DNA of 40,217 nucleotides from Gemella sp. GH3 (GTDB lineage: Bacteria; Bacillota; Bacilli; Staphylococcales; Gemellaceae). Each line of letters opens with the position of its first letter. Within the stretch, counting starts at the first letter, position 1. The stretch spans positions 1 through 40,217 of the forward strand of contig NZ_JACBYC010000099.1 in assembly GCF_013415425.1 (NCBI RefSeq), read 5' to 3'. The notes beneath the pieces are model-generated. The model saw only the letters and a program-made list of their open reading frames with translations. It was not told the DNA's origin and searched no databases. The position numbers were made by a program, and so were the translations under genes. Of the stretch, positions 7,475 through 15,779 are shown piece after piece.

Positions 7475-10093
7475 TTATTTATTTTTTATAGCTGTTTTAG
7501 CAGCGGCTAGTTTGGCTATTAATACTCTATAAGGAGAGCAAGAAACATAATCTAAACCAATATTTCCTACCAACTCTATAGACTTCTCATCTCCACCATG
7601 CTCACCACAAACTCCTAATTTTATATTTTGTCTTGTTTGTTTTGCTTTATTTATAGCTATCTTCATAAGTTCTAAAACTCCGCTACCATCTAAATTAACA
7701 AACGGATCAGCCTCTAATATATTTTTCTTCTTATAAATATCTATAAATTTCTCTGCATCATCACGTGAATAACCGAAAGTTAGCTGTGTTAAATCATTAG
7801 TTCCAAAGCTAAAGAATTCTGCATATTTTGCTATTTCATCTGCAACTAAACATGCTCTTGGAATTTCTATCATAGTTCCTATCTTATAATTAAATGGTTG
7901 ATTGTATAATTGTATATCTTTTTCTAGTAAATCTTCTATCTGATTTTTCAGATACTTCAATTCATCACTTATACCAACTAAAGGAATCATAACTTCTACA
8001 TTTACTTCTATTCCTTCTTTTTTAGCACGGATTGCTGCTTGACCTATAGCTTTAGCTTGCATTAAATATATTTCTGGATAAGTTACACCTAATCTGCACC
8101 CTCTATGACCCATCATAGGATTAAACTCTGCAATACTCTTAATTTTTTCTTTTAATTTATCTACAGAAATTTCTAGTTCAGTAGCTATTGTTATTATAGC
8201 TTTTTCATCATGCGGTAAAAATTCGTGTAAAGGTGGATCTAGTAAACGAATGTTCACAGATTTCCCTTGTGCTTCTTTAAATATTCTATAAAAATCTTCA
8301 CTTTGTATAGGTTGTAGTTTATCTAAATGTAATTTTCTCTCATTTTCATTGTTTGATAATATCATTTTTCTAACCAAACTTATTCTATCTTCTTCAAAGA
8401 ACATATGCTCTGTTCTACATAAACCTACACCTTCAGCTCCAAAATCAAATCCTACTTTTGCATCTTTTTCGTTATCAGCATTGACAAAGATTTTTAATTC
8501 TCTTATTTCATCTGCCCAAGATATTATTTTTTTGAAACTATCTGTAAATGATGAATCAGATTTAGCTATATTACCTAAGTATACTTTACCACTACTTCCA
8601 TCTACAGATATAATTTCTCCTTCTTTTAAAATAACATCTCCTACACGTAAAGTTTTCTCTTCATAATCTATAATCATGTTTTGAGAACCACAAACACAAC
8701 ATTTACCCATTCCTCTAGCTACAACAGCAGCATGAGATGTCATTCCTCCTCTTGACGTTACTATAGCTTGCGAACTTACCATTCCTTCTATATCTTCTGG
8801 AGAAGTTTCTTCTCTTACTAATATTACATCTTTTTTAGTTGCTGCATTAACAGCGTCTTCGGCAGTAAAATATATTGCTCCTGTCGCTGCTCCTGGAGAT
8901 GCTGCTAGTCCTTGTGTTAATAATGTAGCCTTTTTTAATGATTTTTGTTCGAATGTAGGGTGTAGAAGTTGATTAATATCATCTGAATTGATACGTAGTA
9001 AAGCTTCTTCTTTACTTAAAACTCCTTCTTCCACTAGAGATGCTGCAATTTCTACTGCGGCTAAAGCTGTTCTCTTACCATTTCTTGTTTGTAAAATGTA
9101 CAATTTCTCATTCTCTATAGTAAATTCGATATCTTGCATATCTTTATAATGATTTTCTAATATTTTAGTAAGTGATACTAATTCTTCATAAATTGCTGGC
9201 AATTCTTCTTGTAATACCGAAACTGGCTTTGGAGTTCTTATTCCTGCTACCACATCTTCTCCTTGTGCATTTATTAAATATTCTCCAAATAGTTTATTTT
9301 CTCCAGTAGATGGATTTCTACTAAAACAAACACCTGTTCCACAATTATCTCCCATGTTACCGAAAACCATAGCCTGAATATTTACAGCTGTTCCTAATTT
9401 ATCACTTATTCCATTCAATCTACGATATACTTTTGCTCTGTTGTTATTCCAAGACTTAAATACCGCTTCTACTGCTAGCATTAATTGTTCTTGAACATTA
9501 CTAGGGAATGGTTTTCCTACTTCCTTTAGATATATTTTCTTAAATTCTTCTACTACTTTAAATAAATCATCAGCAGTCATATCACTATCTTGCTCATAAC
9601 CTTTTTCGCTACGAATACGTGTCAACACAGCTTCAAATTTATACTTTTCTACTCCCATAACTACATCAGAAAACATTTGGATAAATCTTCTATAACTATC
9701 ATAAGCAAACTTATAGTCATTATTTTTCTTAGCTAACACAATTGTAGTTTCATCATTTAACCCTAGATTAAGTATGGTATCCATCATACCCGGCATAGAA
9801 AATACTGCTCCACTTCTTACTGATACTAGTAAAGGATTTTCTAAGCTCCCTAATTTTTTACCCATAGCCTTTTCTAAAATTTCTAATTGTTCATTAATCT
9901 GTTTTATTATCTCCGGTTTAATACGCATATTATTTTCATAATAATCGTTACAACTTTCTGTGGTGATAGTAAAACCTGGAGGAACACTTATTCCTAGAGA
10001 ACTCATCTCAGCTAGGTTAGCACCCTTTCCTCCTAGCAAACTCTTCATATCTTTGTTACCTTCTTTAAAATTGTAGACATATTTTGTTGTCAT
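7475..10093 (-). CDS. ppdK: Pyruvate, phosphate dikinase
   Basis: Interconverts pyruvate + ATP + Pi and phosphoenolpyruvate + AMP + PPi. The 872-residue product has the full three-domain layout. The N-terminal nucleotide-binding domain begins with LLGGKGANLAEM. The central phospho-His domain has GGMTSHAAVVARG, with catalytic His454 and the regulatory Thr452 two residues before it. The C-terminal TIM-barrel carries FNPMMGHRGCRLG and GVCGEHGGD with the catalytic Cys. The length is that of the bacterial enzyme. AAGGGG precedes the ATG. It follows the PDRP gene by 40 bases and the ccpN-like gene before that, so enzyme, its kinase/phosphatase and a repressor are probably one operon. In a fermentative bacterium it may work in either direction. 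Confidence 0.97.
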   Translation of the reverse strand: MTTKYVYNFKEGNKDMKSLLGGKGANLAEMSSLGISVPPGFTITTESCNDYYENNMRIKPEIIKQINEQLEILEKAMGKKLGSLENPLLVSVRSGAVFSMPGMMDTILNLGLNDETTIVLAKKNNDYKFAYDSYRRFIQMFSDVVMGVEKYKFEAVLTRIRSEKGYEQDSDMTADDLFKVVEEFKKIYLKEVGKPFPSNVQEQLMLAVEAVFKSWNNNRAKVYRRLNGISDKLGTAVNIQAMVFGNMGDNCGTGVCFSRNPSTGENKLFGEYLINAQGEDVVAGIRTPKPVSVLQEELPAIYEELVSLTKILENHYKDMQDIEFTIENEKLYILQTRNGKRTALAAVEIAASLVEEGVLSKEEALLRINSDDINQLLHPTFEQKSLKKATLLTQGLAASPGAATGAIYFTAEDAVNAATKKDVILVREETSPEDIEGMVSSQAIVTSRGGMTSHAAVVARGMGKCCVCGSQNMIIDYEEKTLRVGDVILKEGEIISVDGSSGKVYLGNIAKSDSSFTDSFKKIISWADEIRELKIFVNADNEKDAKVGFDFGAEGVGLCRTEHMFFEEDRISLVRKMILSNNENERKLHLDKLQPIQSEDFYRIFKEAQGKSVNIRLLDPPLHEFLPHDEKAIITIATELEISVDKLKEKIKSIAEFNPMMGHRGCRLGVTYPEIYLMQAKAIGQAAIRAKKEGIEVNVEVMIPLVGISDELKYLKNQIEDLLEKDIQLYNQPFNYKIGTMIEIPRACLVADEIAKYAEFFSFGTNDLTQLTFGYSRDDAEKFIDIYKKKNILEADPFVNLDGSGVLELMKIAINKAKQTRQNIKLGVCGEHGGDEKSIELVGNIGLDYVSCSPYRVLIAKLAAAKTAIKNK

Positions 10094-10133
10094 ATTGTTA
10101 ATCCCCTTTTTATTTTTTATATTAATTAATGAC

Positions 10134-10955
10134 TTAAATATTAGTTATATTAATTCCACGTTCTTTTATAATATCAATAATAATTTCTGCTGTTTCTTCT
10201 ATAGCTTTGTTCTCCACATTAATTACAGGACAATTTAGCTTTTTCATAATGCTATCGGCATATTCTAATTCTTCAAAAATTCTAAGCTCTGTTGAATAAC
10301 TATTCTGACTACTTACTCCTAAAGCTTTCATTCTTTCTTCTCGAACTCCGTTAAGATGTTCGATAGATGTAGTTAATCCTATGATTTTTCTATTATCTAT
10401 CTCATATATCTCCTTAGGCAAATTAACTTCTGGTACCAAAGGCAAATTCATAACTTTTATATTCTTATTAGCTAAATACATACTTAATGGTGTTTTAGAA
10501 GTTCTTGATACCCCTAATATCACTATATCCGCTTCTAATAAACCATTTAAATCTTTACCATCATCATATCTAACAGCAAACTCAAGAGCATCTACTCTTC
10601 TAAAATAGCTCTCTCCTAATTTTCTAATTTCACCTGGTCTATTTTTAATTTTCTTTTCTAATTTATTCTCTAAAGTTTGCAACAGCTTAGTTAAAATATC
10701 TATTACAACAATATTATTTTCTTCTGCAAGATTCTTAGTATAATCAGACAATTTCTTTTCTACTATAGTTTGCACTATTATATCTTTGTTTTGTATTCTT
10801 TCAAAAACTTCATCAATATCTTCTTTAGTTGCTATTCCAGGAATTTTTATTACTTTGTACTCATCTTTATTGCAATCAAATTGAGCAAGACCTGCTCTAA
10901 CTACATCTGTTGCCGTATTCCCTAAAGAATCTGACAGTACGTAAATATTTATCAT
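10134..10955 (-). CDS. Pyruvate, phosphate dikinase regulatory protein (PDRP, DUF299)
   Basis: Bifunctional enzyme: ADP-dependent phosphorylation of the Thr next to the catalytic His of PPDK switches it off; Pi-dependent dephosphorylation switches it on. The 273-residue product shows the family P-loop GVSRTSKT (148-155) and an N-terminus MINIYVLSDSLGNTA typical of DUF299 (YqfL in Bacillus). The target enzyme PPDK is encoded next in the same direction, with the expected Thr, so the PPDK rather than the PEP-synthetase version of the family is meant. GGAGGAG lies within the last codons of the upstream repressor gene; the gap is 1 base, so translation is probably coupled. Confidence 0.95.
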   Translation of the reverse strand: MINIYVLSDSLGNTATDVVRAGLAQFDCNKDEYKVIKIPGIATKEDIDEVFERIQNKDIIVQTIVEKKLSDYTKNLAEENNIVVIDILTKLLQTLENKLEKKIKNRPGEIRKLGESYFRRVDALEFAVRYDDGKDLNGLLEADIVILGVSRTSKTPLSMYLANKNIKVMNLPLVPEVNLPKEIYEIDNRKIIGLTTSIEHLNGVREERMKALGVSSQNSYSTELRIFEELEYADSIMKKLNCPVINVENKAIEETAEIIIDIIKERGINITNI

Positions 10956-10956
10956 G

Positions 10957-11574
10957 TTACTCCTCCAATATATCCAACAAAAATCTAGTAATTGTTGTTT
11001 TTGATATTCTACCTAAAACTTTTTTTGATCCTTCTTCGTGACTAATTACAGGTAAGCAATCTATTTCATGCGTTATAATTTTTCTAAGTGCATCAGTCAA
11101 AGTTTCTCCAGTAGTTATATAAATAACATTAGGCACTCTAGTCATTGCCATAGCTACCGGAAGACTGTTACTATTGTTAGCCACTAACATTTTCAACATA
11201 TCTTTTCTAGATACTACTCCTACTAAATTATTACTGCTATCTAAAATAAATACAGTACCAACATCATGTAGAAACAGTCTAGATACTACCTCAGATATAC
11301 TATCTGTAATTTTCGATGTAATAGGTAGTCCCATAACTTCCTCTACTTTTGTATCTTTTAATACATCATATTTATTATTATCTAAAAAAGCACTGTTGTA
11401 AAAATATCCTACATTTGTTTTAGATTCCAATATTCCTAACTTTACTAATATTGATAATTCTGTTCTAATTGTAGACTTACTTAAAGATAGTTCTTTTGCT
11501 ATATCATCGCCAGTTATAGGCTCATAATTTTTAACAATTTTTATAATTTTCTTTTCTCTATTAGAAAGTTCCAT
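10957..11574 (-). CDS. ccpN: CcpN-like transcriptional repressor (HTH + two CBS domains)
   Basis: A 205-residue regulator. Residues of about 10-55 form a DeoR/winged-type helix-turn-helix (GDDIAKELSLSKSTIR); two CBS domains follow (about 75-130 and 140-200), which in CcpN sense ATP/ADP. In Bacillus subtilis CcpN (YqzB) represses gluconeogenic genes under glycolytic conditions and sits next to yqfL, the PDRP homologue. The same neighbourhood here, with ppdK added, supports the call. A start 39 bases upstream is open, but AAGGAGG (11580-11586) fits the ATG at 11574 with a 5-base spacer. The promoter region carries repeated TATGTTG(C/T)AT elements that look like its own operators. Confidence 0.88.
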   Translation of the reverse strand: MELSNREKKIIKIVKNYEPITGDDIAKELSLSKSTIRTELSILVKLGILESKTNVGYFYNSAFLDNNKYDVLKDTKVEEVMGLPITSKITDSISEVVSRLFLHDVGTVFILDSSNNLVGVVSRKDMLKMLVANNSNSLPVAMAMTRVPNVIYITTGETLTDALRKIITHEIDCLPVISHEEGSKKVLGRISKTTITRFLLDILEE

Positions 11575-11601
11575 CACTTCCTCCTTTTCGTCACTAATGA
11601 A

Positions 11602-11630
11602 ATTATACAACATAACAAAAATAAATGCAA
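11602..11630 (-). promoter_or_regulatory. Promoter of the ccpN-PDRP-ppdK operon
   Basis: On the minus strand: TTGCAT (11625-11630), 17-base spacer, TATAAT (11602-11607). The -35 box lies in the 3' arm of the preceding ogt terminator hairpin, and both boxes overlap copies of a TATGTTG(C/T)AT repeat. Confidence 0.7.
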
Positions 11631-11654
11631 CATAATTTATTGATTATGTTGCAT
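11605..11654. promoter_or_regulatory. Three phased 10-bp repeats, candidate CcpN operators
   Basis: TATGTTGTAT on the minus strand at 11605-11614, TATGTTGCAT on the minus strand at 11625-11634, and TATGTTGCAT on the plus strand at 11645-11654. Starts are exactly 20 bp apart, about two helical turns. The first copy overlaps the -10 box and the second the -35 box. TATGTTGTATA matches 10 of 11 positions of the CcpN consensus as I recall it (TRTGHYATAYW). Operator function is inferred. Confidence 0.45.
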
Positions 11655-11661
11655 TTATTTT
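11618..11661 (-). terminator. Terminator of ogt, shared with the ccpN promoter
   Basis: Perfect 18-bp stem (11618-11635 with 11644-11661, 8-base loop) with a core of ATGCAACATAA. On the minus strand the 3' arm ends in a T-rich run followed by TG, fitting an intrinsic terminator for ogt. It also overlaps the next gene's -35 box and two of the phased repeats, so it may act as operator as well. Confidence 0.65.
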
Positions 11662-11695
11662 ATCGATAATATATTTATTATGATGAATTAATTTA

Positions 11696-12202
11696 TTAAT
11701 GCATATTAATTGTTTGTTCTTCTAAATCTAATAATTCTCTCTTTCTTTCAAGACCGCCTATATAACCACGTAACTTCCCATCTTTACCAATAACTCTATG
11801 ACAAGGTAAAAATATAGATAAAGGATTTTTTCCTATAGCAGTAGCAACTGCTCGAACAGAATTTTTTCTTCCTAACATAGTTGCAATATCTGTATAAGTA
11901 ACAGTTTTTCCATAATTAATGTCTGCTAAGATTTTCCATACTTCTTTTTGAAAATCTGTCCCATACAAGTCCATAGGAAAATTAAAATTTGTAAGATTTC
12001 CTAAGAAATAATCTCTTAATTGCTCTTTATAAAAACTCAATTTATCTTTAGATTTTATTATATCTCCTTTAGGACACAGTGATTTTAAATAAATTAAATT
12101 TTCATCTAATTTTAAGATATCTACATAAACTAATCCTTTATTTGTACAAGAAATAAAATATTTGTATTTATCTTCAATTAATACGTCATAATAAACATTC
12201 AT
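11696..12202 (-). CDS. ogt: Methylated-DNA-protein cysteine methyltransferase
   Basis: Suicide repair enzyme that takes the methyl group from O6-methylguanine in DNA onto its own cysteine. The 168-residue product has the acceptor motif PCHRVIG (Cys134) and the upstream DNA-binding helix containing RAVATAIGKNP, with the Arg finger. The N-terminal domain is short and divergent, as in Ogt-type rather than Ada-type enzymes. AGGAG lies 6 bases before the ATG. It is last in a minus-strand run from the DUF402 gene at 14.9 kb; a hairpin in the preceding 93-base gap may separate it partly from that run. Confidence 0.93.
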   Translation of the reverse strand: MNVYYDVLIEDKYKYFISCTNKGLVYVDILKLDENLIYLKSLCPKGDIIKSKDKLSFYKEQLRDYFLGNLTNFNFPMDLYGTDFQKEVWKILADINYGKTVTYTDIATMLGRKNSVRAVATAIGKNPLSIFLPCHRVIGKDGKLRGYIGGLERKRELLDLEEQTINMH

Positions 12203-12222
12203 ATTATTCTCCTAAAAAATTT

Positions 12223-12290
12223 AAGGGTTAACTAAATTTTTAACATTAATTGATCTATAATTAACATTAAATATATCTAGTTAAACCCTT
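12223..12290 (-). terminator. Long-loop hairpin between the SufT-like gene and ogt
   Basis: Arms AAGGGTTAACTA (12223-12234) and 12278-12290 pair with one bulge over a 43-base AT-rich loop. On the minus strand the stem is followed by a T-rich tract (TTAAATTTTTT) just before the ogt ribosome site, so partial termination or attenuation is possible. No other function is visible. Confidence 0.35.
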
Positions 12291-12295
12291 ATATA

Positions 12296-12610
12296 CTAAT
12301 CGTAATCTACTATTCCTAACGCTATTTTAGCATAACGTGACATTTTATCTTTAGTCCAAGGAGGATCCCAAATTAATTCTACATCTACTTCATTAACTTC
12401 TTCAACAGTTAGCATAGCCATTTCTACCTGCTCTATAATTAATGGAGCAACTGGGCACCCCATAGAAGTTAAAGTCATTTCTACTATTGCATGACCTTCA
12501 TCATTCATTTTAACATCATAAACTAATCCCAAATTTACTATATCTATACCTAATTCAGGATCAATAACTGTCTCTAACGCTTCTATAACTCTATCTTTTA
12601 ATTCTGCCAT
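12296..12610 (-). CDS. SufT/MIP18-like iron-sulfur maturation factor (DUF59)
   Basis: A compact 104-residue cytoplasmic protein of the MIP18/DUF59 family, which helps load iron-sulfur clusters into apoproteins. Seen: IDPELGIDIVNLGLVYDV (a hallmark of the family), TSMGCPVAP with the reactive Cys, and a C-terminal VELIWDPPWTKDKMS motif. No suf genes lie in the window, so it is the stand-alone YitW/SufT type. AAGGAG precedes the ATG. It is 36 bases downstream of the pseudouridine synthase gene on the same strand. Confidence 0.9.
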   Translation of the reverse strand: MAELKDRVIEALETVIDPELGIDIVNLGLVYDVKMNDEGHAIVEMTLTSMGCPVAPLIIEQVEMAMLTVEEVNEVDVELIWDPPWTKDKMSRYAKIALGIVDYD

Positions 12611-12646
12611 TTGATAATACTTCTCCTTTCTTTAGAATCTACTGTA

Positions 12647-13519
12647 TTAATCTAATATATTGTTTATATCTTCTGGTAAATCGCTAATAAAATTCAATCG
12701 TTCTTTTGTTATAGGATGACAAAAAGATAAATTATAGCAATGCAAAGCCTGTCTATCTATAAAGATATCTTCTCCTCCATAAAGTTTATCCCCTAACAAA
12801 GAATGTCCTATATGACTGCAATGTACTCTAATTTGATGCGTTCTACCTGTATAAAGTTTCAATTTTATCAATGTTGCATCTATTTTCTTATAATATTCTA
12901 TAACTGATAATTTAGTTTTAGAATAAAGTCCTTCTGAACTCACCTTTCTTTTTATTATACTGTCAGATTCTCTAGCAATATTAGATTCTATAATTTGATT
13001 TTCTTTAACTTCTCCATTAACAACAGCTAAATAATATTTATATATATTATCTTTACTAAATAATGCATGAATATGTCTATGCTTGGCTATAAGTACCAAA
13101 CCCGTAGTATCTTTGTCAAGTCTAGTAACTATATGAGGAATAGTATTATAATTATGTGCTTGAAAGTAATAATTAACTCGTTCAAGCAGTGATTCATAGC
13201 TACTATTTCTAGAAGGTATAGTCGGTAAATTTTTAGGTTTATCAACTATTAAGAAGTAATCATCTTCAAAAATTATATTAATTTTACTATTTATAAAGCG
13301 TACATTATCACTAAAATTTTCACTAGGAAGCGCAACTTCGACAACATCACCTAAAGATAGTTTATACCTTACATTTTCTTCTTTTCCATTTACTTTTATA
13401 CTACCATCAGCATCAAATTTTATTCTAGTTAATGTCTTTCTTGAAATATTGTTCTCTACTAAAAAATCTCTTAGTAACGCCTCTTTATAAATATCAAATT
13501 TCAATATTATATTATTCAC
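12647..13519 (-). CDS. RluA-family pseudouridine synthase
   Basis: Converts uridine to pseudouridine in rRNA or tRNA. The 290-residue product has a short S4-like RNA-binding segment at the N-terminus (LVENNISRKTLTRIK, VNGK) and the RluA catalytic core with RLDKDTTGL (catalytic Asp135) and the later GRTHQIRVHCSHIGHSLLGD block. The His usually before RLD is Thr here. Which uridine is modified cannot be told. The GTG start overlaps the last 8 bases of nadK in another frame, with GAGG 10 bases upstream; the nadK-rluA pairing is common in Firmicutes. Confidence 0.92.
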   Translation of the reverse strand: MNNIILKFDIYKEALLRDFLVENNISRKTLTRIKFDADGSIKVNGKEENVRYKLSLGDVVEVALPSENFSDNVRFINSKINIIFEDDYFLIVDKPKNLPTIPSRNSSYESLLERVNYYFQAHNYNTIPHIVTRLDKDTTGLVLIAKHRHIHALFSKDNIYKYYLAVVNGEVKENQIIESNIARESDSIIKRKVSSEGLYSKTKLSVIEYYKKIDATLIKLKLYTGRTHQIRVHCSHIGHSLLGDKLYGGEDIFIDRQALHCYNLSFCHPITKERLNFISDLPEDINNILD

Positions 13520-14324
13520 CTATAAATGACCTCTTTACTCTTTTCCAAAAACTAACATTGTTATATCTTAAAAATGATATTTTCTTTGTTTTGGATAATG
13601 TTATTTTAATCTTTGAAAGTGATTCATTACTATAATATGATTGATCTATACTTAACCTATTATTATTTACTTGATTTTTAGGTTTTATCGTTAACACTTC
13701 GTCCTTAGATAATATTACTGGATTACCTAAAGTTCTATAAACCAAATTGTTTAGTGCAGCTATCTCTGTAACTTGGAATATATCCATTTTAGGATGAATA
13801 ACTGCACCACCTAAACTTTTATTGTAAGCTGTAGATCCTGTAGGAGTACTTATACAAATACCATCTCCTCTAAAATTTTCAAAATGTTCATCATTTATAT
13901 ACACTTCTGCAACATATGTTGAGCCCATAGAATTATTAAATGTTATTTCATTCAATGCATAATTTTTTGTCAACATATTTCCTTGTGTACAATAAGCTTC
14001 TACAGCTAGTAACGGATAACTTTCTACTTGAGGCGCTCTATTCAATATATCTTCAAATATATTTTTATAATTTTTTACTTGATAGTCAGTATAAAAACCT
14101 AAATGTCCTGTATGAATAGTAATAAACTTTACATCATTGACTATATCAAGATATTTTCTAAAAGCACTTAGAACTGTACCATCTCCTCCTATAACTATAA
14201 TATAGTCCGGTTTATTATTGCATTCTTTCAAATTGTGATAAATCAAGAAATCTTTGACTTCTTTATATATTTTTATTGATACTTCATCTTCCTTAACTAC
14301 AAAAGAAAATTTTCCTTTTAACAT
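13512..14324 (-). CDS. nadK: NAD kinase
   Basis: Phosphorylates NAD to NADP. The 270-residue product has the GGDGT motif (46-50), the following VLSAFRKY helix and the TPTGSTAYNKSLGG loop near residue 150, all diagnostic. Length matches Gram-positive NadK (about 265-270). It supplies NADP used by gnd and zwf elsewhere in the window. It starts 7 bases after the DUF402 gene and overlaps the start of the pseudouridine synthase gene, so it lies in the middle of an operon. Confidence 0.96.
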   Translation of the reverse strand: MLKGKFSFVVKEDEVSIKIYKEVKDFLIYHNLKECNNKPDYIIVIGGDGTVLSAFRKYLDIVNDVKFITIHTGHLGFYTDYQVKNYKNIFEDILNRAPQVESYPLLAVEAYCTQGNMLTKNYALNEITFNNSMGSTYVAEVYINDEHFENFRGDGICISTPTGSTAYNKSLGGAVIHPKMDIFQVTEIAALNNLVYRTLGNPVILSKDEVLTIKPKNQVNNNRLSIDQSYYSNESLSKIKITLSKTKKISFLRYNNVSFWKRVKRSFIGE

Positions 14325-14331
14325 ATTTCTC

Positions 14332-14874
14332 CTATTTTATTATTTTATTATAATGTTCTACCCATATATTAATAAATTCTTCAGAAAAAGGACCTAAATT
14401 GTTATCTATCCAATTCTGTAATTTTCCTACATTATATCTTAATATTTTATCTAGGGTATCACTATATCCATACTTATTTTTATGTAAATTATATTCATCT
14501 TCATCTAGTAAAAAATATTTTCCGTCTGGATATTTTTTTATATCTAAATCATAATCTATATACTTTATACCATCAATATCAAAAGCAAAGGGAGAACCTA
14601 GGTTACAATAGTAATGTAGTCCATCTTCTCTAAACATACATACTATATTAAACCAACATTCTGCATGAAAATACACTAATGCCATTTCTTTTGTTACCCA
14701 CGTTCTACCGTCATGCTCTGTAACAGAAGTTTTATTATTAGCTAATATAACAACTTGATCGTTAGCTTCTAAAACTGTATTTTTATGCCAAACTCTATGC
14801 AGAGAACCATCATGTTTATAAGCAATTATTTTTACAATATCACCCTTTTGCGGCTTAATATTATCTCTATACAT
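14332..14874 (-). CDS. DUF402 protein, nucleoside tri-/diphosphatase-like
   Basis: A 180-residue cytoplasmic protein with the pattern of the DUF402 family: YKHDGSLHRVW near the N-terminus, YFHAECWFNIVCMFRE, YYCNLGSPF, and YIDYDLDIKKYPDG with clustered Asp that bind metal. Staphylococcal and Bacillus relatives have been described as nucleoside tri- and diphosphatases. A start at 14889 is open, but its ATG is part of the ribosome site; AAAGGAG serves ATG 14874. First gene of the run to ogt. Confidence 0.85.
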   Translation of the reverse strand: MYRDNIKPQKGDIVKIIAYKHDGSLHRVWHKNTVLEANDQVVILANNKTSVTEHDGRTWVTKEMALVYFHAECWFNIVCMFREDGLHYYCNLGSPFAFDIDGIKYIDYDLDIKKYPDGKYFLLDEDEYNLHKNKYGYSDTLDKILRYNVGKLQNWIDNNLGPFSEEFINIWVEHYNKIIK

Positions 14875-14917
14875 ACGCTCTCCTTTCATAAATTCCCAAA
14901 ATTAATCAACCTTTACC

Positions 14918-14923
14918 ATTATA
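14918..14923 (-). promoter_or_regulatory. -10 box of the DUF402-nadK-rluA run
   Basis: TATAAT on the minus strand, 44 bases upstream of the start codon, in a 200-base divergent intergenic region. No good -35 box at the right distance, so strength is uncertain. Confidence 0.4.
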
Positions 14924-15031
14924 TCATATTTTATATTAAGTTTGTTGCAAAATATCCAAAAAATAAAAATGTTAAATTATATTTTATATAAAATCATATG
15001 AAAATATATAACTAATAATAGGATAATTTTG

Positions 15032-15060
15032 TGTTCTTTTTAATTCATCTATGTTATAAT
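15032..15060 (+). promoter_or_regulatory. Promoter of the YtxH-like gene
   Basis: Weak -35 TGTTCT (15032-15037), 17 bases, TATAAT (15055-15060) with an extended TGT element. It reads toward the gene at 15093. Confidence 0.6.
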
Positions 15061-15092
15061 TAGTTTAATTATTTAAAAAGAGAGGTATAACA

Positions 15093-15674
15093 ATGGGAAA
15101 ATTAACAAAAATTATTTTAGTAGGATTAGGAGCATACGCTGTTAAATACTATTTAGATAATCCTAAAAAAGTTGATGAGCATAAAGAAATATTAAAAGAA
15201 AAATTAGATTCATCTATATCGTACTCTAAATGTATGTGGAATTATACTAAAGAAAATGGAGTTGCTGCTTCAGCAGAGTACCTAACAGATGATTTGAAAA
15301 AAGTTACAAAAAAAGGAGCAGATTACGTTAGCCAAAAAGTTGGAGACACTATTGACTTAGGAAAACAAATAGCTAGTGATTCATCTGTTATAAAAAATAA
15401 CGCTAAAGATGTTAGAGAAAAAAGCCTAGAACTAAAAGCTAATCTAACTGATGCGACAAGAGTCATTAAAGAAGAAATCACTCCTACAATAAACAACTAC
15501 GTTTCTAGTATTAAAGAAAAAGTAGCGAACATCGGAGATAAAGCAGAAGATTTAAAAGAAATTATCGAAGAAGATTCTGTATCAGAAAAAATAGAAAATT
15601 TTAAAGCTAATGCTGATGAAAAATTAACAGAAGTTAAAGAAAATATCACAAACGAAAATAATAAAGGTGAATAA
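15093..15674 (+). CDS. YtxH-like amphipathic protein, unknown function
   Basis: A 193-residue protein not clearly matched to a characterised family. Residues 5-20 are a short hydrophobic segment (LTKIILVGLGAYAVKYYL) that could anchor it in the membrane. The rest is highly charged, Lys/Glu-rich and almost free of Pro and Gly in the second half, with repeats such as KEK, KAEDLKE and EKIENFK that predict long amphipathic helices or coiled coil. The layout resembles YtxH/gas-vesicle-like general stress proteins of Firmicutes, usually membrane-tethered with a helical tail. GAGAGG lies 9 bases before the ATG. The LPQTG microprotein follows 105 bases later with no terminator between. Confidence 0.65.
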   Translation: MGKLTKIILVGLGAYAVKYYLDNPKKVDEHKEILKEKLDSSISYSKCMWNYTKENGVAASAEYLTDDLKKVTKKGADYVSQKVGDTIDLGKQIASDSSVIKNNAKDVREKSLELKANLTDATRVIKEEITPTINNYVSSIKEKVANIGDKAEDLKEIIEEDSVSEKIENFKANADEKLTEVKENITNENNKGE

Positions 15675-15779
15675 ATAAATATTCTAAAACATATAGAGTT
15701 CTCTTTTTAATTTGTTATAGTAAATTAAAAATTTAAGATATTACAAGAATACATCAAATAATTATAGGGGGTGTAAAGA

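Noticed and set aside
15675-15779. Remnant of a larger LPxTG surface protein upstream of the microprotein
   Set aside because: An in-frame TAA precedes the TTG and no Thr/Ser/Pro-rich or repeat coding is left in the 105 bases.
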